A stretch of 64,000 bases of DNA from Piscinibacter gummiphilus (GCF_032681285.1 NZ_CP136336.1:1351001-1415000); one strand, 5' to 3'; counted from the stretch's first letter, positions 52,360-61,192 are shown. A program made the numbers and translations. The notes: generated by a model not told the origin, from the letters alone.

Positions 52360-54218
52360 ACCGATTCCTTCCTCACACCGCCTTCGTGGCGGGCCTGGTC
52401 GCCGTTGCCTGGGTGGGCGCGGGCTACCTGCCGGGGCACCTGCTGGCGTTCTCGCTGGTGCTGCTGATCGGCCTCTTCTACCTGCTGGGGGCGCTCGAGC
52501 TGCATCGCTTCCAGCAGGCCACCGACAGCCTGGGCCGCGCGGTGAAGGCAGCCGCCGCGCAGGCGCCGGCAACCCTTGCCGAATGGCTGGCCACGCTCCA
52601 CCCGAGCCTGCACGCGAGCGTGCGCCTGCGTGTCGAAGGGGGCCGTGCCGCGCTGCCGGGGCCGTCGCTCTCGCCGTATCTCTCGGGCTTCCTCGTGCTG
52701 CTGGGCATGCTCGGCACCTTTCTCGGCATGGTCGTCACGCTGAAGGGGACCGGCCTGGCGCTCGAACATGCGACCGATGTGGATGCGATCCGTGCCTCGC
52801 TGGCCGCACCCGTGCAAGGTCTCGGCCTGGCGTTTGGCTGCTCGGTGGCGGGTGTCGCCGCGTCGGCCATGCTCGGCCTGATGTCGACCCTCGTGAAGCG
52901 CGAGCGTGTGCGATGCGTGCAGCAGCTCGATGCGCAGATCGCCGGCCCGCTGCGCGGCTACACGCGGGCGCACGAGGAAGCGCGCCAGCGCGACGAATCG
53001 CTGCGCCTGTTGCGCACGCAGGCCGATGTGATGCCAGCGGTGGTGGCGCAACTGCAAGGCTTGGTGGAGCAGATGGCGAAGCAAGGCGAGCTCTTGCACG
53101 AGCGCCTGCTCGACAGCCAGGCAAAATTCCAGCACGAAGCGCAGCGTGCCTACAAGGACCTGGCCGCATCGGTGGATCAATCGCTGCGGTCGAGCCTCGC
53201 CGACAGCGCCCGCGTGGCCAGCGCGGCCATCGAGCCGGCGGTGCAGGCCACGATGGCCGGGCTGGCGCGCGAAGCCGGGGTGCTGCGCGACGCCCTGGCT
53301 GAGCGCGCCGATGCGCTGGTGGACAGCGTGGCCGCACGCCTCGACGACAGCACCACGCGCTGGGCCGCCGCCTGGGGCACGGCCTCGGCCCAGCAGCGCG
53401 ACGACCACGTCGCCCTGGTGGAACACACCCGCAGCGGCTGGTCGGCGACCCAGCAGGCCTTCGAGCGCCATGCCGCATCGCTGCTCCAGGCGGTGGGTGA
53501 GGCACAGGCCGCGCAAGCCGAGCGCAGCGAGCAGGCGCTGGCCGCACGCCAGCAGCAGATCTGCTCGGCGCTCGAATCGACGGCCCAGGCCATCACCGCG
53601 CAAGCCGAAGCGCACGCACGCGCCACCCTCGACGAGATCGGCCGCCTCGTGCAATCGGCCGCCGAAGCGCCGCGTGCGGCCGCCGAGGTCATCGGCGAGC
53701 TGCGCGGCGCCCTCAGCGACAGCCTGGTGCGCGACAACGCCGCCCTCGAAGAACGCAATCGCCTGCTCGCCACCCTGTCGGGGCTGCTCGATGCGGTGAA
53801 CCACGCGAGCACCGAGCAGCGTGCCGCGATCGATGCGCTGGTGTCGGGCACGACGGAAGTGATCGACCGCGTGGGGGCGCGTTTCCATGAGACGGTGGCT
53901 GCCGAGTCGCGCACGCTGGAGCAGGTGGCGGCGCAGGTCACCGTCGGTGCCGCAGAGGTGGCGAGCCTGGGCGAAGGCTTTGGCACAGCGGTGGATCTCT
54001 TCAGCCGTTCGAGCGAGCGGCTGATGGCGCAGCTGGAGCGGGTGGAAGGCGCGCTGGGCCAGAGCCTCGCGCGCAGCGACGAGCAGCTCGCCTACTACGT
54101 GGCGCAGGCGCGCGAGATCGTCGACCTCACGCTCGGCTCGCACCAGAAGATCGTCGAAGACCTGCGGCGGGTGGGCCGTGCGGTGCATGACACCGCCACC
54201 GAGGCCGACGCAGCATGA
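52356..54218 (+). CDS. DUF802 membrane protein, MotA/ZorA-like with long coiled-coil tail
   Basis: The 620-residue protein has membrane segments at about 8-45, 103-125 (SGFLVLLGMLGTFLGMVV) and 150-175 (LGLAFGCSVAGVAASAMLGL), then some 400 residues of Ala/Gln/Glu-rich heptads forming a long coiled coil. The pair of segments with GMLGTFLGMV and GLGLAFGCS is the hallmark of the MotA/TolQ/ExbB proton-channel superfamily. A long cytoplasmic tail after the channel is the build of ZorA in the Zorya defence system. Its partner OmpA-domain gene overlaps by four bases. The function of DUF802 proteins is not known to me; the channel reading is inference from topology and partner. Confidence 0.75.
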   Translation: MNRFLPHTAFVAGLVAVAWVGAGYLPGHLLAFSLVLLIGLFYLLGALELHRFQQATDSLGRAVKAAAAQAPATLAEWLATLHPSLHASVRLRVEGGRAALPGPSLSPYLSGFLVLLGMLGTFLGMVVTLKGTGLALEHATDVDAIRASLAAPVQGLGLAFGCSVAGVAASAMLGLMSTLVKRERVRCVQQLDAQIAGPLRGYTRAHEEARQRDESLRLLRTQADVMPAVVAQLQGLVEQMAKQGELLHERLLDSQAKFQHEAQRAYKDLAASVDQSLRSSLADSARVASAAIEPAVQATMAGLAREAGVLRDALAERADALVDSVAARLDDSTTRWAAAWGTASAQQRDDHVALVEHTRSGWSATQQAFERHAASLLQAVGEAQAAQAERSEQALAARQQQICSALESTAQAITAQAEAHARATLDEIGRLVQSAAEAPRAAAEVIGELRGALSDSLVRDNAALEERNRLLATLSGLLDAVNHASTEQRAAIDALVSGTTEVIDRVGARFHETVAAESRTLEQVAAQVTVGAAEVASLGEGFGTAVDLFSRSSERLMAQLERVEGALGQSLARSDEQLAYYVAQAREIVDLTLGSHQKIVEDLRRVGRAVHDTATEADAA

Positions 54219-54874
54219 CGGCGAACGACGAGATCGATGACGTCGAGGGCGGCTCGACCGCCACCGTCTGGGCCGTGTTCGGTGACCTGATGGCGGGCCT
54301 CTTGGGCGCCTTCGTGCTGATCCTCGTGTTCGTGATGGCGACGCAGCTCGAGCTGGCCGAGCGCCTGAAGAGCGAGGTCGCGCAGCGCCAGGCCGAGCAG
54401 CAGCGCCGTGAGGCGCTGGAGCGCGCCTTGGCCATTCCGCTCGCGGCGGGCCGCGTGAGCCTGGCCGATGGCCGCATCGCGATCAGTGGCAGCGTGCTGT
54501 TCGCCTTCAACTCCGACGAGCTGCAGCCCGAGGGCCGGCAACTGCTGCAAAGCCTGGCCGCCCCGCTGGCCACCTACCTGGCGACGCGCGACGAGGTGCT
54601 GATGGTCAGCGGCTTCACCGACGACCGCCAGATGCGCGACAGCTCGCGTGCGAAGTTCGCCGACAACTGGGAACTCTCGGCCCAGCGCGCGCTGACCGTG
54701 ACACGCGCGTTGATCGAGGCCGGCGTGCCCTCGAAGTCGGTGTTCGCCGCGGCCTTCGGCTCGCAGCGGCCGGTGGCCTCGAACCAGGAGGCTGCCGGGC
54801 GTGCGCTGAATCGCCGGGTCGAGATCGCACCGATGCCGGCACCGAAAGACTCGACGGCGGGAGCGAAGAAGTGA
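54215..54874 (+). CDS. OmpA/MotB-domain protein, ZorB-like partner
   Basis: The 219-residue protein has one N-terminal membrane helix with a buried aspartate (VFGDLMAGLLGAFVLILVF, D24), matching the proton-carrying Asp of MotB, TolR and ZorB. A linker helix follows, then an OmpA-C peptidoglycan-binding domain (FAFNSDELQPEGRQLL, VSGFTDDRQ, ALTVTRALIEAG, ALNRRVEIA). Together with the DUF802 protein it forms what looks like a stator: channel protein plus cell-wall anchor. It overlaps both neighbours. Neither flagellar nor Tol genes are nearby. Confidence 0.82.
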   Translation: MTANDEIDDVEGGSTATVWAVFGDLMAGLLGAFVLILVFVMATQLELAERLKSEVAQRQAEQQRREALERALAIPLAAGRVSLADGRIAISGSVLFAFNSDELQPEGRQLLQSLAAPLATYLATRDEVLMVSGFTDDRQMRDSSRAKFADNWELSAQRALTVTRALIEAGVPSKSVFAAAFGSQRPVASNQEAAGRALNRRVEIAPMPAPKDSTAGAKK

Positions 54875-55455
54875 GTTCCAGCGACGGCGCGGCCGAGCTG
54901 CTGGCGCGTGTCGAATCGGTGCGGGCACAGATGGCGCCGGTGAGGCACCGCGTGCTCGCGGCCATGGCCCGTCGGGTGGCGCAGCACCAGGGCGAGGCCC
55001 GCCGGCAGTTGCTGGCGCGTGTCGAAGCTTTGATGAGCGAACCGGCGGCGCAGGCCGAGTCAGCCGCAGCGGTGGCGCCGCTGCCGGCCCGGGACGACGC
55101 TCAGCTCGGGCTGTCGCAGCTCGTCAACTGGCTCAACCGCCATGCGGGTGACACGGCGGCAACGCCCGCGCGCATGGCCGCGCCGCAGCCGCTCAAGTCG
55201 GTGGCCAACTTCCAGGGCACCTGGTCGAGGCTGCGCGTGGAGCAGCGGCTACGCCAGGCGCTGACCCAGGTGCCGGCGCAGGCGGGGCCCTTGCACTCGG
55301 CCCGCATCGTGAGCCGCGCACTGCAGACCCTGCATGACCTGTCGCCGGCCTACCTCGACGCGTTCATGACCCACGTCGATGCGCTGCAGTGGATGGAGCA
55401 GACCAGCGGCGGCGGCGATCTCACGCCGCGTGCCTCACGATCGCGCGCGAAGTGA
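54871..55455 (+). CDS. DUF2894 family protein
   Basis: The 194-residue helical protein matches DUF2894 (LSQLVNWLNRHAG; LKSVANFQGTWSRLRVEQRL; SPAYLDAFMTHVDALQWME). It starts with GTG overlapping the OmpA-gene stop (GTGA) and closes the four-gene operon. There is no export signal or catalytic motif. DUF2894 occurs with DUF3348 and DUF802 across Burkholderiales, so it likely belongs to the same complex as a cytoplasmic part. Confidence 0.75.
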   Translation: MSSSDGAAELLARVESVRAQMAPVRHRVLAAMARRVAQHQGEARRQLLARVEALMSEPAAQAESAAAVAPLPARDDAQLGLSQLVNWLNRHAGDTAATPARMAAPQPLKSVANFQGTWSRLRVEQRLRQALTQVPAQAGPLHSARIVSRALQTLHDLSPAYLDAFMTHVDALQWMEQTSGGGDLTPRASRSRAK

Positions 55456-55470
55456 ATCGCGCGCGACGTG
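55436..55470. terminator. Hairpin between convergent genes, possible bidirectional terminator
   Basis: TCGCGCGCGA occurs twice around a six-base loop, with CACG/CGTG extending the stem past one bulged base. The hairpin covers the DUF2894 stop codon and lies 16 bases from the stop of the convergent binding-protein gene. There is no T-run on either side, so intrinsic termination is uncertain. Confidence 0.4.
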
Positions 55471-55485
55471 AAGCCTCGACGACTG

Positions 55486-56646
55486 TCAGCGCAGCAGCCG
55501 GCCGCCGCTGCCGATCACGGTGACTTCGACGAAGCGCGAACCCACGCGGTTGTCGCCGCCGAAGTTGACCTTGAAGCCGCCGGTGTCGAAGTCGCGCATG
55601 TCGGCGAGGTTCTGCAGGATGCGCTCGCGGCTCGGGTCGGCGCGTGAGCGTTTCACCGCCTCGACCAGCACCTTGGCGGCGATGAAGCCTTCCATGCTGG
55701 CGTAGGAGACGGTCTTCGTCGGCTGGTACTGCTTCATCGCGGCGTGGAACTCACGCACCACCGGCACCGGCGAGGCCATGTTGTAGGGGAAGGGCATCAC
55801 CTGCGAGATGCCCACGCCGCGGGCGAGTTCGTCGCCGGTGTTCTTCAGGAGTTCCTTGAAGTTCACCACCGAGATGCTGAAGAGGCGGGCCCGGTTGCCG
55901 CTGTCGCGCAGCTTCTTGATGAGGGCCGACGAGGCCTTGTTCACCGCGACCATGATCACCGCGTCGGGTTGGGCGTCACCGATGGTCTTGGCGGCGGCGT
56001 CGATGTCGTCGGGCTTGGTGCGGTCGTAGTGGCCGGTGGCCACCGCCTTGAGCTTGAGCTTTTCGAGCGCCCGCTCGGCACCGATCAGGCCACCCTTGCC
56101 GAAGCCGTCGTTCTGATAGAACACCGCGAACTTGCGCAGGCCCAGCGTGTAGAGGTGCTCCACCATCTTGGCCGTCTCGTCGGGGTAGCTGGCGCGGATG
56201 TGGAAGAGGTTGGGGTTCACCGGCACGCGCAGCTCCTCGGCGCCGGTGTAGGGCGCGAGCAGGGCGATCTTGTTGTCGGTGAGGATGTTGTTCTTGTTCA
56301 GCGCGGCGATGTTGGCCGTGCCCACGTAGCCGAAGAGGGCGACGGGGTTGTCCTTCTCGAGGATCTCCTTCGTGTGCGCGACGGTCGCCTCGGGCTTGTA
56401 CGCATCGTCTTTCTGCACCACGCGGATCTTGCGGCCGTAGACGCCGCCCTTGGCGTTGACGCTCGCGAAGTAGGCGGCAGCGCCGGCCGAGTACTCGTCG
56501 CCCGTGCCGGCGATCACGCCGGTCAGCGGCACCACCTGGCCGATGACCACCTCGTTGGCCGCGTGGGCGGCGAGGGCGCTGAACGCCAGCAGGGGTGCGG
56601 CCAGCAGCCGCAGGGAAGAATTCACAAACCGTCGGACGTCGTGCAT
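55486..56646 (-). CDS. Periplasmic binding protein of the branched-chain amino acid (LivK) type
   Basis: The 386-residue protein has a cleavable signal peptide (LLAAPLLAFSALAAHAANE) and the type 1 periplasmic-binding fold of LivK-like receptors: VVIGQVVPLTGVIAGTGDEYSAGA... at the start, NNILTDNKIALLAPYTGAEEL and DGFGKGGLIGAERALEKLKL. No permease or ATPase genes are adjacent, so it is an orphan receptor, common in Burkholderiales, perhaps for aromatic or amino acid ligands. The ATG at 56646 is the only start that gives a proper signal peptide. About 184 gene-free bases precede it up to the neighbouring terminator. Confidence 0.88.
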   Translation of the reverse strand: MHDVRRFVNSSLRLLAAPLLAFSALAAHAANEVVIGQVVPLTGVIAGTGDEYSAGAAAYFASVNAKGGVYGRKIRVVQKDDAYKPEATVAHTKEILEKDNPVALFGYVGTANIAALNKNNILTDNKIALLAPYTGAEELRVPVNPNLFHIRASYPDETAKMVEHLYTLGLRKFAVFYQNDGFGKGGLIGAERALEKLKLKAVATGHYDRTKPDDIDAAAKTIGDAQPDAVIMVAVNKASSALIKKLRDSGNRARLFSISVVNFKELLKNTGDELARGVGISQVMPFPYNMASPVPVVREFHAAMKQYQPTKTVSYASMEGFIAAKVLVEAVKRSRADPSRERILQNLADMRDFDTGGFKVNFGGDNRVGSRFVEVTVIGSGGRLLR

Positions 56647-56830
56647 GTCGTGCTCCAAGTGCTTGCGGTCTGGTTGCCGCTCGTGGTCAGTGGCGCGCAG
56701 TCTAGGTGGGCCCGGTCGGCAATCGCACAGGCGGAGCCCCGCGAGGTGTGACGCTGTGCACACCAGCAACTGTTTTGAAAGTCGGTTCTGCACTGCAGGC
56801 GGCGGGGCGCTCGAGTGCGCACCCTGGAAG

Positions 56831-56861
56831 AAAAACACCCGCTCGGGTTGCGAGCGGGTGT
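56831..56861 (-). terminator. Rho-independent terminator of the lipoprotein gene pair
   Basis: A perfect 11-base stem (ACACCCGCTCG with CGAGCGGGTGT) and a five-base loop are followed, reading left, by a T-run. It begins 19 bases past the stop of the first lipoprotein gene. Confidence 0.88.
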
Positions 56862-56879
56862 CGGCTGGAACGCGGCAGC

Positions 56880-57428
56880 TCAGAGTTTCAGCTTCGCGAT
56901 CTTGCCCAGGCCCTGGGCGATGTTGTTGCTCACGGCACGCTCGGCCGCCAGGCGGATGCGCTCGACGCCGGCAAATGCTTCGCTGGTGGTCGCGGAGCCT
57001 TCGCTCCGGATCGACTCCTTCCATACCGTGCTGCCGTCTGCGCGCTTGAGTTCCCAGATCATCTCGTTCTTCACGGTGAAGTTGAGGCCCATTGCCGGGT
57101 AGTCGGCCGTGAGCAGCGCCACGGTGAGCCGCAGGTTGCCGGCCCCGCCCTTGATGACCTGCGAGAAGGTCTTGTTCTTGTCGATGGCGGTCGCAATCGC
57201 TTCGGCCACCGAGTCGTCGGACAGGTGGCGCTGCGCGGTGGCATGCGAGCTGACGCCCGACACCGCGACCGACACGGTCTGTGAATGGCGGGTACCGGCT
57301 TCGACGGTGGCCGGCACCAGCGAAGCGGGCGTGGACGGCGCGATCGCGCAGCCGCTCAGGGCCGCGGCGGCGATGACGAGGGCAGGGGCTGCAACGCGTT
57401 GCAGCCAGGTGCTGAGTTGGATGTTCAT
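56880..57428 (-). CDS. Small lipoprotein, second of a pair
   Basis: The 182-residue protein has a lipoprotein signal ending in LSGC (about residue 27). The mature part has a mixed alpha/beta look (TVSVAVSGVSSHATAQRHLS; LRLTVALLTADYPAMGLNFTV; GSTVWKESIRSEG) resembling outer-membrane lipoproteins of unknown role. It lies four bases after the other lipoprotein gene and is followed by a strong terminator. The two proteins share the theme of a conserved core plus a statement-like beta strand about substrate-free binding, but they are not obviously homologous. No function can be given. Confidence 0.75.
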   Translation of the reverse strand: MNIQLSTWLQRVAAPALVIAAAALSGCAIAPSTPASLVPATVEAGTRHSQTVSVAVSGVSSHATAQRHLSDDSVAEAIATAIDKNKTFSQVIKGGAGNLRLTVALLTADYPAMGLNFTVKNEMIWELKRADGSTVWKESIRSEGSATTSEAFAGVERIRLAAERAVSNNIAQGLGKIAKLKL

Positions 57429-57432
57429 GCGG

Positions 57433-57876
57433 TCACTTGGTGGGTTTGGCGTTGACGATGTTGGTCACGACTTCATCCACCATGTCGGGCGGCGACTTGC
57501 GCGTGAGCGAGGTGTGCAGCGAGTTGCCGGTGGCGAGCGGGAGCTCGTTCTTGTCGCGCACGGTGATCGTCAGTTCGAGCAGGTACATGGTGATGTCCCA
57601 CATCCACTTGTCGATGTAGGTCACGACAGCGTCGGACTTGTACGGCTTGGCCTGCTCGGGGCCGATGTCGGCCTTGTAGCCGCGCTTGGCGAAATTGGCT
57701 TGGATCAGCTCGCCCACGCCGCGGTCGTCTTTGGGCTCCTTGACCACGTATACCGATTTCACGGTACTCAGGTCGGCGCCCGGCATCAGGTTCGCGGTGG
57801 CGCGGTTGACGGCACAGCCCGTGGTGAGCGCCATCGCGCCCAGCATCATGGCGAGGAACAGGAATCTCTTGATCAT
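57433..57876 (-). CDS. Small lipoprotein, first of a pair
   Basis: The 147-residue protein starts MIKRFLFLAMMLGAMALTTGC with a lipobox cysteine at 21. The mature part includes GVGELIQANFAKRGYKADIG and YIDKWMWDITMYLLELTITV, which fits small envelope lipoproteins in which a tryptophan-rich strand is conserved. The ATG follows directly on a short purine-rich leader. It forms a two-gene operon with the next lipoprotein gene. The gene is preceded by an intergenic region that also carries the terminator of the ParA-like gene. Confidence 0.75.
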   Translation of the reverse strand: MIKRFLFLAMMLGAMALTTGCAVNRATANLMPGADLSTVKSVYVVKEPKDDRGVGELIQANFAKRGYKADIGPEQAKPYKSDAVVTYIDKWMWDITMYLLELTITVRDKNELPLATGNSLHTSLTRKSPPDMVDEVVTNIVNAKPTK

Positions 57877-57958
57877 TTTCGGGGCCTCCCGCCCCATTTC
57901 TCTGACGGCGACGTTGCCGGGCAGAACTATGCGCGCAGGAGAGGCCGATCCCCATCGG

Positions 57959-57979
57959 CGAAAACCACGAACCGTGGTT
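57959..57979 (-). terminator. Short terminator hairpin after the ParA-like gene
   Basis: Reading left, AACCACG and CGTGGTT form a seven-base stem with a three-base loop, followed by TTTT. It lies eight bases past the stop codon of the ParA-like gene and separates it from the lipoprotein pair. Confidence 0.6.
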
Positions 57980-57986
57980 CCGAGGG

Positions 57987-58685
57987 TCAGACCTCGATCT
58001 CGTCGAGCTCGCGGTAGATGTCGCGCATCCACATCTTCAGGCGCTGGCGCTCCATGAGGCCGAGGCCGTTCGGGCCTTCGCTCTCCTGCGGCGTCTTGGC
58101 TTTCCAGAAGCTGCTGCTGGTGGCGTCGATCTTGTTGATGACGGTGTCGTGCAGCTTGCGCATCGTGACCACCTGGGCGCCGAGCGACATGGCGCGCGAC
58201 TGCTCGCCCGATTGTTCGAGCACGCTGAAATCGCTGCCGCGCACGTGGTTGCGCACCAGCACGTATTTGAGCGCCGGGCCGAAGCGGTCGAGCAGGCGCT
58301 TGAGCAGGTCGACCGAGTCCTTGCCGGTGTCCATCACGTGCCAGTAGTGGATGCTCGAGCCCATCTCGTCGACGAGATTCAGCACGCCGGAGTCGTCCAT
58401 CCACTTCACCAGCGGCTCGTGCGTCTGCGCGGCCAGGTCGACGAGGATGCGGCGCTGCGGCTGGTCGACGGTGGCTTCGATGATCGAGTCGAGCGCTTCA
58501 TAGCGGTCGACCACCACCGGCGACGCGTAGCCCGCGTAGAAGCGCATCAGGGCGCCGTGCGAGCGGTCGGTGTCGAAGCCGAGGAAGGGCAACTGCTTGT
58601 CGATCATGTACTGCGCCAGCGTGCGGGCCAGCAGCGATTTGCCGACACCGCCTTTTTCGCCACCGATGAAGTGGATGTTGCTCAT
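57987..58685 (-). CDS. Orphan ParA/MinD-like P-loop ATPase
   Basis: The 232-residue protein has the deviant Walker A of the ParA/MinD family (GGEKGGVGKS, signature lysine K11 and P-loop K16) and Walker B-like RILVDLAAQTHEP. It has no ParB, no centromere-like repeats and no MinE or flagellar partner beside it. Similar single ATPases are annotated as nucleotide-binding or mobilisation-like proteins. Part of its middle (SSIHYWHVMDTGKDSVDLL, LVRNHVRGSDFSVLEQSGEQ) is unlike standard ParA, so the partner and cargo remain unknown. It diverges from phoX, and the PHO box between them could also affect its expression. Confidence 0.8.
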   Translation of the reverse strand: MSNIHFIGGEKGGVGKSLLARTLAQYMIDKQLPFLGFDTDRSHGALMRFYAGYASPVVVDRYEALDSIIEATVDQPQRRILVDLAAQTHEPLVKWMDDSGVLNLVDEMGSSIHYWHVMDTGKDSVDLLKRLLDRFGPALKYVLVRNHVRGSDFSVLEQSGEQSRAMSLGAQVVTMRKLHDTVINKIDATSSSFWKAKTPQESEGPNGLGLMERQRLKMWMRDIYRELDEIEV

Positions 58686-58748
58686 CGAGTCGATCTCCTG
58701 TCGAAGCTGAAGGCCCTGGATGGGGGCGAGTATCTCCGCAATCCATTC

Positions 58749-58788
58749 CAGTCACGAAGCTGTCACGCAACCGTCACGCACCCTTCAT
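58749..58788 (+). promoter_or_regulatory. PHO box with four repeats upstream of phoX
   Basis: Four seven-base half-sites follow each other at exact 11-base steps: CAGTCAC, CTGTCAC, CCGTCAC and CCTTCAT. This matches the PhoB consensus (CTGTCAT direct repeats spaced by four bases). It lies 73 bases before the phoX start, so phoX should be induced when phosphate is scarce. A matching -10 element further down was not assigned with confidence. Confidence 0.85.
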
Positions 58789-58860
58789 GCCGGCTTCCTA
58801 AGCTGCCGGCGCCCGCCACGAGCGGGGCCCTGCATCGCTCATCCATCCTGCGAGGATTCC

Positions 58861-61107
58861 TTGAACAAACCCTTCGAAGGCCACACGCTGGCCGCCCACG
58901 GCGACGACGCCGACCTGAACACGAGCGCCAACCCGAGCTTCATGACCGTGCTCGACGCACGCCTGAGCCGCCGCAGCCTGCTGCGCGGCGGCGTGGGCAC
59001 CGCCGCCACGGCCGTGCTCGGCAGCTGGAGCCTCGCCGCCTGCGGTGGTGGCGACGACGACGACGCGCCTGCCGCGCCGGCCCCCATCACCGCGCTCGGT
59101 TTCACCGCCGTGCCCAAGAGCCTGGCCGACACGGTGAGCGTGCCCGTGGGCTACACCGCCAGCATCATCTACGCGCTGGGCGACCCGCTCACCGCCACCA
59201 CGCCGGCTTACCGCAACGACGGCACCGACACCGACTTCGAGAACCGCGCCGGCGACCACCACGACGGCATGGAGTACTTCGGCCTCTCTGCCGACGGCAC
59301 GCGCCGCGACGTGAACGGCTCCGAGCGCGGCTTGCTGGCCATCAACCACGAGGCGACGAGCAACCTCGACGTGCGCTCGTACTACCTGCATGCCAACGGC
59401 GGCACTGTGAATCCGCGCCCCACTGCTGAAGCCGACAAGGAAATCGCCGTGCACGGCATCTCGGTCGTCGAGGTGCGCAAGACCAACGGCCAGTGGGCCT
59501 ACGTGCAGACCTCGGCCTTCAACCGCCGCGTGACGCCGCTCACGCCGGTGCAGATCGCCGGCCCCGTGCGCGGCAACGCGCTCGTGCGCACGCTCTACTC
59601 CACCGCCGGCACCGCCGCCCGCGGCACGCTCAACAACTGCGGCACCGGTCAGACGCCCTGGGGCACCGACCTCACCGGCGAAGAGAACTGGGCCGGCTAC
59701 TTCACGCGTGCGGCCGGCGATGACGCCGCCCGTGGCGACAAGAGCGTGGTCTCGCTCAACCGCTACGGCCGCGCGCAAGGCTCGGCCAGCCGCCACGGCT
59801 GGGAAACGGCCGGCGCCGCCGATCAATACGCCCGCTGGAACATCAGCAAGACCGGCGCGAGCACCGACGGCACCGACGACTACCGCAACGAGCTGAACAC
59901 CTTCGGCTACATCGTCGAGATCGACGCCTACGACAAGACCGCCGCCATCAAGAAGCGCACCGCCCTCGGCCGCTTCGCGCACGAGAGCGCCTCGTTCGGC
60001 CTGCAGCGTGCCGGCCAGCCGCTCGCGGTCTACATGGGCGACGACTCGCGCGGCGAGTACATCTACAAGTTCGTCTCCACCGCGAACTGGGATGCGGCCG
60101 ACGCCAACAGCGCCAACCGCATCGCCACCGGCGACAAGTACCTCGACTCGGGCAAGCTCTACGTCGCGCGCTTCAACGCCGACGGCACCGGCACCTGGAT
60201 CGAGCTCGACATCGCCAACACCGCGATCGCGAACTACGCCACCTACGACTTCGCCGATCAGGCCGACGTGCTGGTCAACGCACGCCTCGCGGCCGACGCG
60301 GTGGGCGCCACCAAGATGGACCGCCCCGAGTGGTGTGCCGTGCACCCGACCACTGGCGAGATCTACTACACGCTGACGAACAACAGCAACCGCCGCGTCG
60401 AACCTGCGAGCGGTTCGCAACATGCAGTGGACGCGGCCAACCCGCGGGCGTACACCGACACCAAGGGCGCTGCGACGCAGTCGGGCAACGTCAACGGCCA
60501 CATCATCCGCATGGCCGAGACCGGCAACACCAATGCCGCGACGACCTTCAGCTGGGACGTCTACCTCTTCGGTGCGGAAGCCGGCAGCAACGCCACGCAG
60601 ATCAACCTGTCGTCGCTCACCGCCGACCAGGACTTCTCCAGCCCCGACGGCCTGTGGTTCAGCAAGAACACCGGCATCTGCTGGATCCAGACGGACGACG
60701 GCGCCTACACCGATGTCACCAACTGCATGATGCTGGCCGGCGTGCCGGGCCGTGTGGGCGATGGCACGGTGGCCACGCTCAACTACACGCGTGCCGACTC
60801 CACCACGCTCAGCATCCAGACGCGTGTCGGCCGCGCGCCGACGGCGACCACGCTGAAGCGCTTCCTCGTCGGCCCGGTCGACTGCGAGCTGACCGGCTGC
60901 GCGGAGACGCCCGACGGCAAGACCCTCTTCGTCAACATCCAGCACCCGGGCGAAAACCTGGGCGCCGTGGCCAACATCGCCAACCCGGCGCTGTACCCGA
61001 GCCACTGGCCCGGCAACGCTGGCTACGGTGCCGGTGGTGCCACGGCCCGCCCGCGCTCGGCCACGCTTGCGATCACCAAGAACGATGGAGGGCGCGTGGG
61101 GAACTGA
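58861..61107 (+). CDS. phoX: PhoX-family (DUF839) alkaline phosphatase, Tat-exported
   Basis: PhoX enzymes release phosphate from organic esters in the periplasm using calcium and iron. The 748-residue protein has the twin-arginine signal LSRRSLLRGG near residue 36, followed by GSWSLAACGGG. The PhoX landmarks are LAINHEATSNLDV, LNNCGTGQTPWGTDLTGEEN with its metal-binding glutamates, YMGDDSRGEYIYKFVS and SPDGLWFSKN. The start is read as TTG at 58861 because GAGGA sits seven bases upstream and PhoX proteins usually have some 35 residues before the arginines; the ATG at 58942 is an alternative. The PHO box and a terminator at the end make it a single-gene, phosphate-controlled unit. Confidence 0.9.
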   Translation: MNKPFEGHTLAAHGDDADLNTSANPSFMTVLDARLSRRSLLRGGVGTAATAVLGSWSLAACGGGDDDDAPAAPAPITALGFTAVPKSLADTVSVPVGYTASIIYALGDPLTATTPAYRNDGTDTDFENRAGDHHDGMEYFGLSADGTRRDVNGSERGLLAINHEATSNLDVRSYYLHANGGTVNPRPTAEADKEIAVHGISVVEVRKTNGQWAYVQTSAFNRRVTPLTPVQIAGPVRGNALVRTLYSTAGTAARGTLNNCGTGQTPWGTDLTGEENWAGYFTRAAGDDAARGDKSVVSLNRYGRAQGSASRHGWETAGAADQYARWNISKTGASTDGTDDYRNELNTFGYIVEIDAYDKTAAIKKRTALGRFAHESASFGLQRAGQPLAVYMGDDSRGEYIYKFVSTANWDAADANSANRIATGDKYLDSGKLYVARFNADGTGTWIELDIANTAIANYATYDFADQADVLVNARLAADAVGATKMDRPEWCAVHPTTGEIYYTLTNNSNRRVEPASGSQHAVDAANPRAYTDTKGAATQSGNVNGHIIRMAETGNTNAATTFSWDVYLFGAEAGSNATQINLSSLTADQDFSSPDGLWFSKNTGICWIQTDDGAYTDVTNCMMLAGVPGRVGDGTVATLNYTRADSTTLSIQTRVGRAPTATTLKRFLVGPVDCELTGCAETPDGKTLFVNIQHPGENLGAVANIANPALYPSHWPGNAGYGAGGATARPRSATLAITKNDGGRVGN

Positions 61108-61144
61108 ATTCCCCGCCGAACGAACCAAGAGCATGAGAGCGTTT

Positions 61145-61171
61145 GGCCGCGGGTTTCCCGCGGCCTTTTTT
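61145..61171 (+). terminator. Rho-independent terminator of phoX
   Basis: GGCCGCGGG and CCCGCGGCC form a perfect nine-base stem around TTT and are followed by six T residues. It lies 38 bases past the phoX stop and only 21 bases before the next gene on the same strand, so that gene needs its own promoter within or near the hairpin. Confidence 0.93.
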
Positions 61172-61192
61172 ATGGCACGGTAGATTCGCTGC

